From: Welwitschia mirabilis
Lineage: Eukaryota; Gnetophyta; Gnetopsida; Welwitschiales
DNA: 64,000 nucleotides
Direction: 5' to 3'
Assembly (NCBI GenBank): GCA_051453625.1
Contig: JBOZIK010000001.1
Location: forward strand, 32,822,226-32,886,225
Position numbers and translations under genes: made by a program. Each line of letters starts with the position of its first letter. Within the stretch, counting starts at the first letter, position 1. Below the pieces are notes generated by a model that saw only the letters and a list, made by a program, of their open reading frames with translations, did not search any database and was not told the DNA's origin. This document shows, piece by piece, positions 48,600 to 61,219 of the stretch.

Positions 48600-51500
48600 T
48601 TTGCTAAAGATATTCATCTAGAAATGATCATTTTATTATTTATGCCAAATAATATTATAGGAAGCAACAAATTTAATGGAACAACTTGAAAGGAGATGAA
48701 TGCTTATATGATAAGACTATTGAGCCACTCTTCTAATAAATATCCTTAAGGAAATTTTCTGTGGTATTATTTAGACGCATGTACTAAGCACCATAGGGAG
48801 TTTTGACTTATTCTTAGGAAATCCTTTAACCTAGTAGCCTGAGGTAATCAAGAGACATAACACTTTTTTCAAAACCAACAACTTGCTAATCTAGAATCTA
48901 TGAAAGTGTTTTGAGTGAGTGAAAATAACATCCACCAAGGATGAATATAGTTAAGAATATTTGAATGCACAGAAATACTTTTTCAATAAATATATTAATC
49001 TAATATTTTTAAACTCTTTAAATATTATGAAAAACATATGTGTCTAGGATATTAAATTTTTATGGAGAGACAATACAATTAATAAAGTAAATGCCCTTTC
49101 AAATGTGTCTATTATTAGGAAAAGTTCATTGAAGTTGAAGATATAATAGGTTTCTAACAATATCTTAAGAATCTAGATGTTAAAAAAGTCACTTGTCCAC
49201 CAAAGTAATACCCTGCTTAAAAGAATTTATAAAATCTAAATGACCTTGTTATTTAAAAAAAGTATTTATATCCCATTCATTTGATGAAAACCTTTCTACA
49301 AAACTTTAAATGATCACATGAAATTATTAAATAAATTCTCTAATTTTTGTAGGTTAATTGAGAAGGTATTCAATAGGATGAATAATAAAAATGAGTAGAA
49401 TCTAGAATAGTCTCACAAAATAATAACTTACCTATTAAGGTAAGAGATTATGTTTTCAATTTCTCTATGGTGTTTATTCTAAAGAAAAGAAGGAGAAGCT
49501 TAAAACTAAAATTAAACCCTAGAATTTTAATAATGGCTTGATCTAGCATCAACTTTATTTTTTTAAATAAATTATAAGAATTTCTTATGAAGCTGTAGAC
49601 AAATGAATTTTAACCAATTCATAAAAGAGCTTGACAAAGAAAGATATTATTCAACTTGATAAAAATATTATTTAATATCAATAAAAGTATTATTAACTAA
49701 AAAGGATAAGTTATTAGAAAAGTGAATATTAGGAATCTAATTATTAGGATCAAGGAAAATGATATCCTTCATAGCCTTACTCTAAATATCCCATTGAATC
49801 TAATGATAAAGAAAATACACTACAATAATAAACACCTAAGGGGGTAAAGAACAAACTTGCCTTACTAAATGATAAATAGTAAAATTGGAACTAACATTAA
49901 AAATTTTTGCTATTTAAGAATTAGGTAGAAACCTAAAAAATTTAGAACTAAAACTAGCTTTGACATAATCTAAAGAATGAAATTCCACTTGATTTGATCA
50001 CAAGCCTTAGCATAAGCCACATTTAATAAAAAAACAACATATTTATTAGTATATTTTACCCATTACAAAACTTTTCATGCTATTACCACATTATTTAAGA
50101 TATACATTATAGGAATAAAGTCTATTTACTGTAGACTTATAATATCTAAAAGAAACCTCTTCAATGTTAAAGTCATATAATTATCCTAAATTTTATTTAT
50201 CACATGGAAAAGAGTAATCAGATGTTAATTATTGATATAAGCAAGATTGCTAGATTTGGAAAGAAGTCTAATAACTCTTGAATTTAAATAATGATCCCAA
50301 GATCCTATATCTATTATTTCTTGAATATCAGGTACCAATGAGATTATAATAAGCTTTGAAAAATTCAATTAAAAAACAATCATACCCTAAAGCTTTATCA
50401 TTACTCATTCAAAAGAAAGCTTATTTTACTTCATGTTAGCTTCTAACTTGTGAAATAATAGAAGTAATCAAGATGAGAAAGGATGAAGTAGCCTTTTCAA
50501 AAGATAAAGTGTCCATAAAAGTAGCTTGAAATAATTGTGCAAAGTAATCCCTCAAATAAGAAACAAGATTATCAAGATAAGAAAATAGTATCACTATTAA
50601 AAAAGAGTTGATGTAAAGGATGAATAGAATATGATTTATTTCAATATTTTGAATGTCTTTATAACTTTTATCTTGAATTTTAAGTCAAGAAAGGTAAGTT
50701 TTAATAATAACACTTTCTACTTGATAAACATGCCTATTATGAAAGGCTAAGTTGGCTATAGCCAATCTAACATGAATTATCGCATCGAATATATCATAGA
50801 GAAGTTTATAAAATAATTCTTGAACTATTTATTTAATCTTATTATATTCCAATTTTGCATGAAAAGTACTTCTTGTCCAAAATGTCTTACAAAATTACAC
50901 ACACAACACATAACTATATGCCATAATTAAATTCAAATTATAGGATCAAATTCCAAAGTTTTTAAAGAATACTTTGAGTAGTTGAAAAGGAAATGATACT
51001 AGCATGAAATCAAAATAACTGATATGTAGTATTGATAGAACTATCATTAATTACAATTTTAATTTAAATTAGAAAATGATTTAATAGTTTAACATGTTGA
51101 ATAACATTAACATAATAACCTGCCTTCCAAAAAGAAAGTGTGGAGAAATAAAACCTATCTAATATAATGACAATGTGAGCTTATTTAAGATAGCATTTGC
51201 TTCAATTATGTTTGTGAAGAATATGATTCAACTTATCTTCATTTAAATTTGATAGACATAACTTTGTTTTTAAATAAATAAATGGTAATGTTCCTACTTT
51301 GCAATGAAAAAAGAAATGCCTTCAAGTCTATTATTAGAAAACTCAACCATGTTGAAATCACTATCAAATAACCATGGAATAAAGGAAAGTAAATAAGAAG
51401 CTCTTTCCATTCAAAAAACATAATATTCTCTAAGCCATTTTAGTCATAAATTTAAAAAATATCAAAATAACCATACGATAAGAAAGAAGTAGCTCAAGCA

Positions 51501-51771
51501 TCAAATTTTCAAATTTTGAGTGAGACTAAATAATTTTATCTTTTTAAAAAGAAGTGTAAAGGATATTAGCACCTCCTCATTCTTGTTAATGAGTAGTAGC
51601 ATTGAATGAAGCAATAATCAGTGTGTTAAAATATGATTATTAATAAGAAATCTTAATTTCCTGAAGAAGAATAAAGTTGGAAGAAGTACCTAAACTAGAA
51701 AGAACATCTCTAACACATATACATTGGAGCTCATTAGTGAGACCCTAGACATTCCATGATAGAGTATTCAT
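48600..51771 (-). mobile_element. L1-type LINE ORF2 (endonuclease, RT, C-terminal), degenerate
   Basis: Minus strand. MNTLSWNV-stop-GLTN starts at 51771 (endonuclease N terminus, usually WN.RGL), followed by FILLQEIKI near 51680. The RT begins with NDKALGYDCFLIEFFKAYY near 50390-50330, then YLNSRVIRLLSKS-like and LITLFHVINKI in another frame. ACDQIKWNF near 50000 corresponds to the first catalytic block (KAYDR..W.F). The C-terminal part (about 49270-48600) matches the plus-strand LINE end at 42.3-43.1 kb. Stops lie in all domains. A possible ORF1 remnant (YARNFILAKVFNSLIMERAL near 52670-52610) lies upstream, but this is weak. Confidence 0.7.
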
Positions 51772-54700
51772 ATTATAATAGAGGAGGTTTTATTTAGATC
51801 ATCTCCTAAAAGATCCATATAAACCTAATAATCAACATCCATGTTGTTCATAAAAATTTGAAAAGAATTACCTATATTTGTTGGGCATTCAAAAGAAGAA
51901 GAATCTAAACAAATAAAAAATTGAGCCCTCATGGAGAAGGCATTTACTCATTTTGACTACGTAACTTTAAAAAATCTATTAAGATTTGCTACATGTTCAA
52001 ACAAAACTAAAATTGATATTAATAAGGAAGAATCTATAGATTTCTACTGGTATTAAAGCTAACTTGAGGTTGTTGTTAAGTGGAAGTACATTATAAATGT
52101 TATTTATTAATAATAGTAGCCAAAGTGAAAATATTATAAGAGAAAAAACAAGTTTACAAAAAACAAATTTACCAGAGAAAGGCTAGAAAGTAGAAAGTAG
52201 AACATATCACTTTTCTAAAAACTCACCCAATTATTTCTTATGAATTAAAAAACAGCACATAGAAACATGATGTTTTTTAGGATGACAAGAACTGCAAGAG
52301 TTGGAAAGAATGAAGTATTTTAATTTCTATGTAAACTAACATCTACTTGCTTTTAGGGTTAAAGAGTGCTTCTACTATGAAAGAATTACTTTAATAAAAC
52401 ACCTTTAAAAATGAAATCTATTAACATCTTAGAAATGTTTGTGTAGAATGTTACCAACTAATTTAATGATATCATTCTTAAAAGAAGACAAAATTAGAGT
52501 TAAACTAGAAAAAATATAATATAAAATATATTCATGAGCTAATTATTAACATCAAAATCCTATTTGCATAAATAATGACTAATATCAAAATTTACCCTAG
52601 AGAAGTTTTAAGAGATAATGCTCTTTCCATGATGAGGGAATTAAAAACTTTAGCCAAAATAAAGTTACGTGCATAATATCAAGCATTAGTAGCCTTAGTA
52701 TTCTTTAATCAAAGGATAATGGCTTGCATTAAGAGGCTAGTATGACAAGGCCAAAATTTAATAATCTAAAGAAATATGAAACATGAGGTATAATTTTTAG
52801 ACATGAATTCAAACATATTAGGAAGAACAAAATTCATAGAAGAATTATCTATCATTTTGCTTCTAGAATAAGGTGTAAAGATCCTTTAAAAGGTTGAATT
52901 AGTGAGCCATCTTTGGTGAACCCTAGAAAAAAGAAACAAATTTGAAAATGTTATCCAAAAACTAATACCTTTGAAAACTAGAAAAGAAAATGGAATAGAA
53001 ATGAAATGCAATTAGCAAAATCCTTTGCAATATGAGCTTTAAAGTTAGATCTTTGACATATTTTTAATCCTTGTCAACATTAAAGACAATGTAATATTTA
53101 TTATTCATTAAAAAATTTTAGATTTTTATCATGTTATGCTTGAATATAATATAAAAACTGTATAATTTTCTTTACTTTTTTGAATATCTTTCCTTTAAAA
53201 TTTGATGTATTTATTTTATGTAACATGACATGAAAAAAAGAATCTAAATTCAAGTTTAAGTTTTTTGAACTTATTTAAATACTTATTTTTAAACTTGTAT
53301 TTGATACTTTAAAGATTTTTGAAATTACAAATACCTTTTTGAACTTAAATTTTTTTACATTATTTTCTAAGGAACTATTAAAATACTAATTGAAAAATGT
53401 GATTATACTTTAATTTTTAGAACTTTATCTATTAAAATTTAATAAATCAAATATTTTAAGACTATAGACAACATATTTTACACTAATTTTTCACCCTTTA
53501 AGTTTGATCCTAGTTATTAATGAAATTTTCTTATAAAAAATTGATACTTGTTTTTTTTTATGTAGATCATGCTAAGATGCTTGAGTTTTAACTAAATTCA
53601 CAAATTCCAAGAAGACTAAAATCACCATCAAATACATAATGATATAGTATCTTAGAACATAAGGAATCCTACACAAGCAGAAGCAAAAATAGACTATGAA
53701 ATAATAAAGTCAAATCTACAAAAACAATAAAAGTTAATTAAATGTTAAAAAACAAGAAAATCATATAGAGGACTTATGTTTAATTAATATTAATGAAAAA
53801 GAAATCTTTCTTTAACAAAAGTTAATCAACCTAAAAGTATTATGAATTAAAATTGATGTAAATCTCTAATATTAAAGCTATATAAGAATATCTTATCATA
53901 AGAGGTAGGTATATATCAACCTATCCTAGAATTCATTTATCATTCCTCATTATATGATTTTCCATTAGATTTCCTTATACTTTTCTCTTATTTCCTATGG
54001 ATCTTGTTATGACTTTTATGGTTATAATAAGAGCTTATCTAATCCTGAGATTCTAACCCTCTTTTCTCCATTCCTAAGCATGTAAACGTGATTATTTTAT
54101 GAGGAAACTTCCTTGTAAAAGTTAAAGGAATACTTTGTGCCAAATTGCTATTTGTTTTAATATCTGTATTATTAATTAATGGAAATTAATTTGTGATTAG
54201 ATCTGCTTTTCATTTCTTTCATTGATGCATTTATGATTTCTTGCATTAGAATTTCCTTTTGTATTTATTTATTCAAATTTCTTAATTTTAATGTTTTCGT
54301 AGGCCTTATTAGGGTAGATGATTGATGTGACATCTTTTATTATTTCATTTTTTCTATATTTTATTATTAGATAATCCATACTTCAATAGTAGTAATATTT
54401 GGTATCATAATCTTTTTTGTTTGCATTCATAACATTTAAGGTCTATGGTATATGATTGATTAATTATTTATAAAATCATTATTGTTTAATAATATATTAT
54501 TTTGGATTAACAAATTTATGAGGACAGATCTACCTGATTGTTTATGCTATGAATAATCATTTCTATTACTTAGGAAAAGAAATATTTTATCATTATTTTA
54601 TGTCCCTTTATCAAAATTATTTCACACTATCTCTTTGATAATCTAATTTAATTTAAAAAAATGATTATAAACTTTGGAATTTTCTTATGATACTTATGGC

Positions 54701-55525
54701 ACAATGATAATTAGGATTGTCTATCCTATAGTTGTCAATTCTAGATTCTATTTTAACAATTTTACCATAGGCCTTGATTGCTAGGGATATTTTTAAATAC
54801 TTCTTTTGATATCAATTATCAAGGTGTAATACTTTTTTTTGATAAATTATTTAAAAATTAAATTTTAATCATATTTAAATTGGTAGAATATGCCTTAAGA
54901 ATAATAATATATATTAAAACATTATTGCATAATAAGCTCTTAGAAAAAAATCATCACATATAAAACTTAAATTAGCTTACCACATATAATTTCATATAGA
55001 TCTTAATAAAGTTTATAACATTAAAAAAACTCAATGATTTTTTTTTATGAAAAAAAGTATATATATTATACTAGAAAATGTACATTAAGAAGCAATAATG
55101 CCTAGGATTGACAAGAAAATTAAACTGTTCTGAAACAAAGAAAAGGTATTCCACTAACTATTCAGGAGAGAACTATGAAACAAAATAAAAATGGGAGTGA
55201 AACCACCCCCAAGGAAATAGACTAAACATGGGGGACTACCTATTTAGAAGAGTAAAAGCATAAAAGAGTAAAAGCATAAAACTACTAATAGACTAGGGGC
55301 AAAAATTCCCATGCTACCATAAGCTACAAAAAAACTTAAGTTCGAAAAGGAAAAGACCTGGGAGGAGAAGAATTAGAGTCCTCTACAGAACGAGAACAGA
55401 TTACCATGATTGTGATTGAGTAAGAAATGACTCATATCATTAGAGAGTACCCAAATGCTTGATTTACCTCCTTGAATTCTTTAGCACCTACTGGATTTTT
55501 ATCTGGATGCAGTCTGAGGTCTTTC
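51772..55525. other. AT-rich DNA, possible LINE ORF1 remnant at 52.5-52.9 kb
   Basis: Between about 52880 and 52590 the minus strand has a weakly protein-like frame (MIDNSSMNFVLPNMFEF onward) in the position expected for LINE ORF1. The rest holds nothing I can name. Confidence 0.35.
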
Positions 55526-55679
55526 NNNNNNNNNNNNNNNNNNNNNNNNNNNNNNNNNNNNNNNNNNNNNNNNNNNNNNNNNNNNNNNNNNNNNNNNNNN
55601 NNNNNNNNNNNNNNNNNNNNNNNNNNNNNNNNNNNNNNNNNNNNNNNNNNNNNNNNNNNNNNNNNNNNNNNNNNNNNNN
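55526..55679. other. assembly gap (154 N)
   Basis: No flank duplication noticed. Confidence 0.97.
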
Positions 55680-55689
55680 ATTTGACATA

Positions 55690-56600
55690 GAGTTTTGAGC
55701 AGGTTGGAGCTTGTTACTGGCTGAGGAGAGGTCTGGTCATGCCTAACTTGCTCTTAAGATTTAGGAGAAGGATGTTTCTGAACTAGATTCTAAGTTGTCC
55801 CATGGGCAGGCTCTTGAACTATCTCCTATTGGGCTAGGGGTAAAAACATCTCCTCTGAATAACCCAAGGGTAAAGTCACTCCCCTTGACTAGGGATGCCA
55901 TGCATAGTAGTCCTCTCAGAATTAGGGGTCTCTCCCATAGTGGCTCTTCTTTTGAAGGCTCTCCTTGGGAAATTCTGATGTGCGCATTGTCAAGGAGGAG
56001 AGGGAGGGACCTCTCTTAACCTAATTTCTTAGGCTACTCTCCACAGAGCCATAACTGAATCCAAGTTCCTTAGGGAATCTTTCCTGTGAAGAGATTGAAT
56101 AAAAAAGAATTGGAAATTCACTTCATTCCCTAGGTCAAGGGCTTTAAGAAAAGTGAAATGAATATCTGAAAGTTTAGAGCAATTCCTAGACTGAATGAAA
56201 TGGTGGTCAACTAGCTCTACACCTAATCCCCATGGGGACAGTAGTGCCTTTCTGCTAATGTGCCTGCTTGGCAATTTAGGAACCCCACTAGAGAAGAAGT
56301 AAAGTGCTTCACATTATCCTCGGCTTCTAAATGAAATATATTCTCCTTCTGTAGGGATCTCTAATAGCCTAGAGAGTGAATCTTCAGTGATCTCTATAGG
56401 GATTCTCCTAAACATAATGCACCTGCCTCTTTATCATTTGTAAAAGGGGGTAATATCAATCCCCTGGTCTCCCCTAAGCTTGTGCAGGAGGGGTTTCCAT
56501 CCCATAGCTTGTACTTTTTCCCATAGGGTAGGGCAGCCTTCAAAGAGGCTACATTCGGAAGGCTCAATTGTAGGCATGGCTCTCATCATGAGCCTAATTT
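55690..56600 (-). pseudogene. unidentified retroelement-like ORF, degenerate
   Basis: A GC-richer island. The minus strand encodes, with a few stops, LWEKVQAMGWKPLLHKLRGD near 56530-56470, IPIEITEDSLSRLLEIPTEG near 56415-56355, and an open 81-codon frame (56274-56029) containing LSPWGLGVELVDHHFIQS. The pattern (GW..LL, then a short module with I..S....LL.IP..G) resembles the so-called putative plant transposon protein domain found in retroelement gag-like ORFs. That assignment is inference; the function is unknown. Confidence 0.4.
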
Positions 56601-56713
56601 GGAAATGATAGTGTTTGATTCTCCTTACAGTATTTATAGAAAAATGTAAGGGGTTATTATTGAAAATCAGATTATTGGACCTTTTTGAAAAACTTTTGTT
56701 TTGGGTTTTGAAG

Positions 56714-56813
56714 NNNNNNNNNNNNNNNNNNNNNNNNNNNNNNNNNNNNNNNNNNNNNNNNNNNNNNNNNNNNNNNNNNNNNNNNNNNNNNNNNNNNNNN
56801 NNNNNNNNNNNNN
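56714..56813. other. assembly gap (100 N) with duplicated flanks
   Basis: About 100 bases from 56614 recur from 56814. The right copy has a 16-base segment (CAGGGCTCAGCCATCG) that the left copy lacks. Confidence 0.97.
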
Positions 56814-56927
56814 TTTGATTCTCCTTACAGTATTTATAGAAAAAGGTAAGGGGGTATTATTGAAAATCAGATTATTGGACCTTTTTGAAAAACTTTTGTT
56901 TTCAGGGCTCAGCCATCGGGTTTTGAA

Positions 56928-57145
56928 GCTATGAACACGCAGCAGTGGATTTTCGTTTCTACGCTCTTGTTTATGCACAGCAGATCACGTTTTCTGCGCT
57001 GCATTAATCTACGCGTAGCAGCGCTTTAGAAGTGCGTGGTGGTAGATTTTTTTCTCTATTGCATGCATAAAATAAAGATAGATCCTTACATGCACTGAGA
57101 GGTTTGGTCTTTAGCAAAGCCTTTGATAAGTCTTTTCAGAATATT
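56928..57145 (+). repeat. LINE 5' leader-like segment, copy 1
   Basis: About 218 bp from GCTATGAACACGC to TTTTCAGAATATT, homologous to 58229-58441, which leads into LINE ORF1. This copy keeps many CpG sites (for example CTACGCGTAGCAGCGC) and ends at an N gap. Confidence 0.75.
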
Positions 57146-57245
57146 NNNNNNNNNNNNNNNNNNNNNNNNNNNNNNNNNNNNNNNNNNNNNNNNNNNNNNN
57201 NNNNNNNNNNNNNNNNNNNNNNNNNNNNNNNNNNNNNNNNNNNNN
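57146..57245. other. assembly gap (100 N)
   Basis: It interrupts leader copy 1 at the position where copy 2 continues into the LINE. Confidence 0.97.
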
Positions 57246-58228
57246 GAAAAATTATCTTGAAAATCCCTTGTCATATAGAGTTTTTATAAGAATATTTCTT
57301 TGGATATTATGTTTATTTATTTTTAATAAATTCCTTTTAATGAACATCTGATTTTCCCTCCTACCCTAAAGATTTAAACCTGATGTAAAGGGAGATAATT
57401 CAATACTCTTTAAGTTAATTTAATGTTATAAAGTTATGAGTTCTCTTTAATTAATTTAATGTTATAAAATTTGTTTAGAAGAGAAGCCTTTTTTAATTTG
57501 ATTTAATGTGATGATGTAAGTTTATGAGAGGAGGGAGAAATTTATTGCAAATGAATGGTTAGTGCTCACAGTGAGACTTAAACTGCCAAGCACTCCCTTT
57601 TCAATAACAGTAAATATGGAACAATTAAGGCATCATGGAGGAGAGAACCATCTTAAAGAGAGCCATTATTAAAGGAAGTTACAAATTCTTGAGATGCTCT
57701 TTTCAGAGATTAAATCTTTTATTAATAATATAGATAGTTTTTAATTAATGCTTTTGATAGAAGGGAATCATGAGGATTTAATCCCTTACTAACTGAGAAA
57801 CATTTGTAAGTTTAAAAAATAGAAATGTAGGCATTACATTTTGGTATCATAACATCTAGGTTAGTGATCCTATTTGGCATAGTCTCTGTGAAGATGTTAT
57901 AAAAGCCTAGGTTATGATAATGACTAAATAACTACAATAATAGCTAAGTAGTTTTTCATTTACCATATGGAATTTATAAGCCTATAATTAAAACGTTGAA
58001 AATATTTATATTTATAAATTAAAAAAAACAAAAATAAAACTCCTTTATAGATTCTAGTGCAGTCTACTCATTCAATAAGGTCTTGGCCTGGTGATAAATA
58101 TTCAAGGCATAACATTTTGTTTAGAAAACATTTTAAATTTCTTCCTACATAAGAGTCCACATGTTGTTATAAATGTTAAGGCGATGTATGAACCTTATTA
58201 AGATAGATAACTTGCATGCAATTAATGC
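57246..58228. other. AT-rich DNA, nothing recognised
   Basis: Contains a short internal duplication (CTCTTTAA.TTAATTTAATGTTATAAA, near 57408 and 57443). Confidence 0.5.
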
Positions 58229-58441
58229 TGTGAACACGCGATGGGAGGTTTTCATTTCTGTGCTCTTGTCTACACACGATGGATCACATTTTCTATGCTG
58301 CATTGGTTTATGTGCGGTGGAACTTTAGAAGTACATGGCTGTAGCTTTTGTTCTCCCTTGCATGCATAAAATAAAGATAGATCCTTGCATGCACTAAGAG
58401 GTCTGGTCTTTAGCAAAGCCTTTGGCAGGTCTTTTCAGAAT
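58229..58441 (+). repeat. LINE 5' leader segment, copy 2
   Basis: Homologue of 56928-57145 in which many CpG sites are TpG or CpA. It lies about 110 bp upstream of the ORF1 ATG at 58550 and probably belongs to the LINE promoter/leader. Confidence 0.7.
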
Positions 58442-58549
58442 ATTTAGGGCATGCATGACATTTCTCCATAAATTCCATGCATGTCATGGCATCACCTCTC
58501 TTCTAGGAAAGTTATTCTATTTTTCATATTCATCTCCCTTTTCTTTTGA

Positions 58550-59555
58550 ATGTCCTCACATATATCAGATTCATCTACATTAAATGCTTCTTCTAAAGAA
58601 TGGAAAGTAGACATGGCTGAGATCCCTTATCATTCTGCATCATTAGACATGGAAAATGAGATAATTACAAAAGATGATTGTGTTATGGTAGATTTAGAAT
58701 TTCCAAAATATATATTTAACAAAACTATGTGCAAAGTTGAACAACTCTATGCTATCCACCTTTTCACTGGCAGGATTGCCTTCTTCTCTACTCTTAATAA
58801 TTGGGTTTAGAAAAATTGAGTTACTAGAAACATCAAAGTTTCTATTGTTTCAAATATAACTAAAGGTTTATTTATCTTTGGCTTTGAATCTAAAGAAATA
58901 GCAGATTGGGTAAAGTAACAACTAGTCTAGAATATTTCAAGGACTTATCTTATTCTATAGCCATGGTTCAAAGGGTTTGATCTTGAGAAAGTTGCTCAAA
59001 TCACTATCCCTGTTTGGATTGAATTCCCAAATCTTCTAGTTAATTTTCTTCATCATGTCGATATCTTGGCTACTAAAATTGGTAATGTTATTGGAATGGA
59101 GACCTTTTCAGGGTTATGTACATGACCCATAAGAAGAATTTATGTTTCTGTTGATTTAAGTAAACTATTACCGAAGGTTATACATTTAACAGCAGATGGA
59201 ATAGTTATTCTCCAAAAAGTTACTTATTTAACTTTACCAAATTGCTACTACTATTGCAAAGAACCTGACCATGTTAGGGCTCACTATCCTAAACTCCTAG
59301 CCAAGATGGAAGCTGACAGAGTTTTAGTAGAAAAATTAGCAAACAAACTCCATTAATCTAAGATTATGAAGGAAAATCTTAAAAATCCTCAAGAAGCAAA
59401 TCAGGATAATTAGACTACTTAAGAATTAGTCGATCCTAAGGTCAACAAAGGTAATAAGAAAAACTTGGATCAAAGGAATATTGCTCATAAATCTGCAAAA
59501 GAGGTTCATTCTGCTAGTCAGGAAGATAATCAAGCAGATCCTCAATATTCTAAAT
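58550..59555 (+). pseudogene. LINE ORF1 (DUF4283-like plus CCHC knuckle), copy 1
   Basis: The ATG at 58550 opens 86 codons, and after a TAG the frame continues. PWFKGFDLEKVAQITIPVWI near 58962-59020 and NFLHHVDILATKIGNVIG near 59040-59095 are typical of plant L1 ORF1 nucleic-acid-binding proteins. RRIYVSVDLSK near 59130 comes next, then a zinc knuckle near 59245-59290 (CKEPDHVRAHY) in which the first and last Cys positions read Tyr. Both changes fit G to A transitions. The role in live elements is RNA binding for retrotransposition. Confidence 0.8.
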
Positions 59556-59655
59556 NNNNNNNNNNNNNNNNNNNNNNNNNNNNNNNNNNNNNNNNNNNNN
59601 NNNNNNNNNNNNNNNNNNNNNNNNNNNNNNNNNNNNNNNNNNNNNNNNNNNNNNN
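59556..59655. other. assembly gap (100 N) between diverged ORF1 copies
   Basis: The sequence right of the gap steps back about 425 bp in the LINE relative to the left side. Confidence 0.97.
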
Positions 59656-60203
59656 TAGGAAAAATTTGTGTTTTTGTTGATTTAAATAAACCTTTACCAG
59701 AAGTTATACGTTTAATAGCAGATGGAATGGTTATTCTCTTAAAAGTTGCTTATTTAACTTTGCCAAATCGCTACTACTATTGCAAAGAACTTGATCATGT
59801 TAGGGCTCACTGTCCTAAACTCCTAGCCAAGATGGAAGTTGCCAGAGTTTTAGTAGAAAAAGTAGCAAATGAACTTCATCAATCTAAGATTATGAAGGAA
59901 AATCTTAAAAATCCTTAAGAAGCAAATCAGGATAATCAGACTACTCAAGAATCAGTCGATCCCAAAGTCAACAAAGTTAATAAGAAAAACTCGAACAAAG
60001 GGGATATTGCTCGTAAATCTACAGAAGAGGTTCATACTACTAGTCAAGAAGATAATCAAGTGGCTCCCCAATATTCTAAATCTCTTAACAAGGAGAATGA
60101 TGTAGAGGAAGGATGGCAAATGGTTAATAGAAAATCGTATACTCATGTCACCCAGCCCAATCCCTTATTCAGCCCTTCAGGGGTTACAAATCATATGTTT
60201 AAA
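59656..60203 (+). pseudogene. LINE ORF1, copy 2 (C-terminal half)
   Basis: Starts at the point homologous to 59131 and repeats the RRIYVSVDLSK-type segment, the knuckle (CKELDHVRAHC, with the last Cys kept) and the polar tail. It then continues past the homologous end of copy 1 into EEGWQMVNRKSYTHVTQPNP near 60096-60155. One TAA interrupts it at 59916. It ends at the 862-base gap. Confidence 0.8.
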
Positions 60204-61065
60204 NNNNNNNNNNNNNNNNNNNNNNNNNNNNNNNNNNNNNNNNNNNNNNNNNNNNNNNNNNNNNNNNNNNNNNNNNNNNNNNNNNNNNNNNNNNNNNNNN
60301 NNNNNNNNNNNNNNNNNNNNNNNNNNNNNNNNNNNNNNNNNNNNNNNNNNNNNNNNNNNNNNNNNNNNNNNNNNNNNNNNNNNNNNNNNNNNNNNNNNNN
60401 NNNNNNNNNNNNNNNNNNNNNNNNNNNNNNNNNNNNNNNNNNNNNNNNNNNNNNNNNNNNNNNNNNNNNNNNNNNNNNNNNNNNNNNNNNNNNNNNNNNN
60501 NNNNNNNNNNNNNNNNNNNNNNNNNNNNNNNNNNNNNNNNNNNNNNNNNNNNNNNNNNNNNNNNNNNNNNNNNNNNNNNNNNNNNNNNNNNNNNNNNNNN
60601 NNNNNNNNNNNNNNNNNNNNNNNNNNNNNNNNNNNNNNNNNNNNNNNNNNNNNNNNNNNNNNNNNNNNNNNNNNNNNNNNNNNNNNNNNNNNNNNNNNNN
60701 NNNNNNNNNNNNNNNNNNNNNNNNNNNNNNNNNNNNNNNNNNNNNNNNNNNNNNNNNNNNNNNNNNNNNNNNNNNNNNNNNNNNNNNNNNNNNNNNNNNN
60801 NNNNNNNNNNNNNNNNNNNNNNNNNNNNNNNNNNNNNNNNNNNNNNNNNNNNNNNNNNNNNNNNNNNNNNNNNNNNNNNNNNNNNNNNNNNNNNNNNNNN
60901 NNNNNNNNNNNNNNNNNNNNNNNNNNNNNNNNNNNNNNNNNNNNNNNNNNNNNNNNNNNNNNNNNNNNNNNNNNNNNNNNNNNNNNNNNNNNNNNNNNNN
61001 NNNNNNNNNNNNNNNNNNNNNNNNNNNNNNNNNNNNNNNNNNNNNNNNNNNNNNNNNNNNNNNNN
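60204..61065. other. assembly gap (862 N) with duplicated flanks
   Basis: CCCTTCAGGGGTTACAAATC (from 60173) recurs with one change just after the gap (from 61069), so little or no real sequence may be missing. Confidence 0.97.
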
Positions 61066-61219
61066 CAACCCTTCAGGGATTACAAATCATATGTTTAAAT
61101 CTGGTAGTGATGTCATAAATCAATTCAGAAGACCTGACATATTAGTAGCCAATAGTTTCGAGTCTACAAATTTATGGCAGGTTGTTAAAGAGGGATTAAA
61201 GTCCTCTATTGACCTTTCC

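Noticed and set aside
54398-54412. TTTGGTATCATAATC, resembling a copia primer-binding site (a similar one near 57842)
   Set aside because: No LTR ends, partner repeat or gag follow in either case; a short match is expected by chance in 64 kb.
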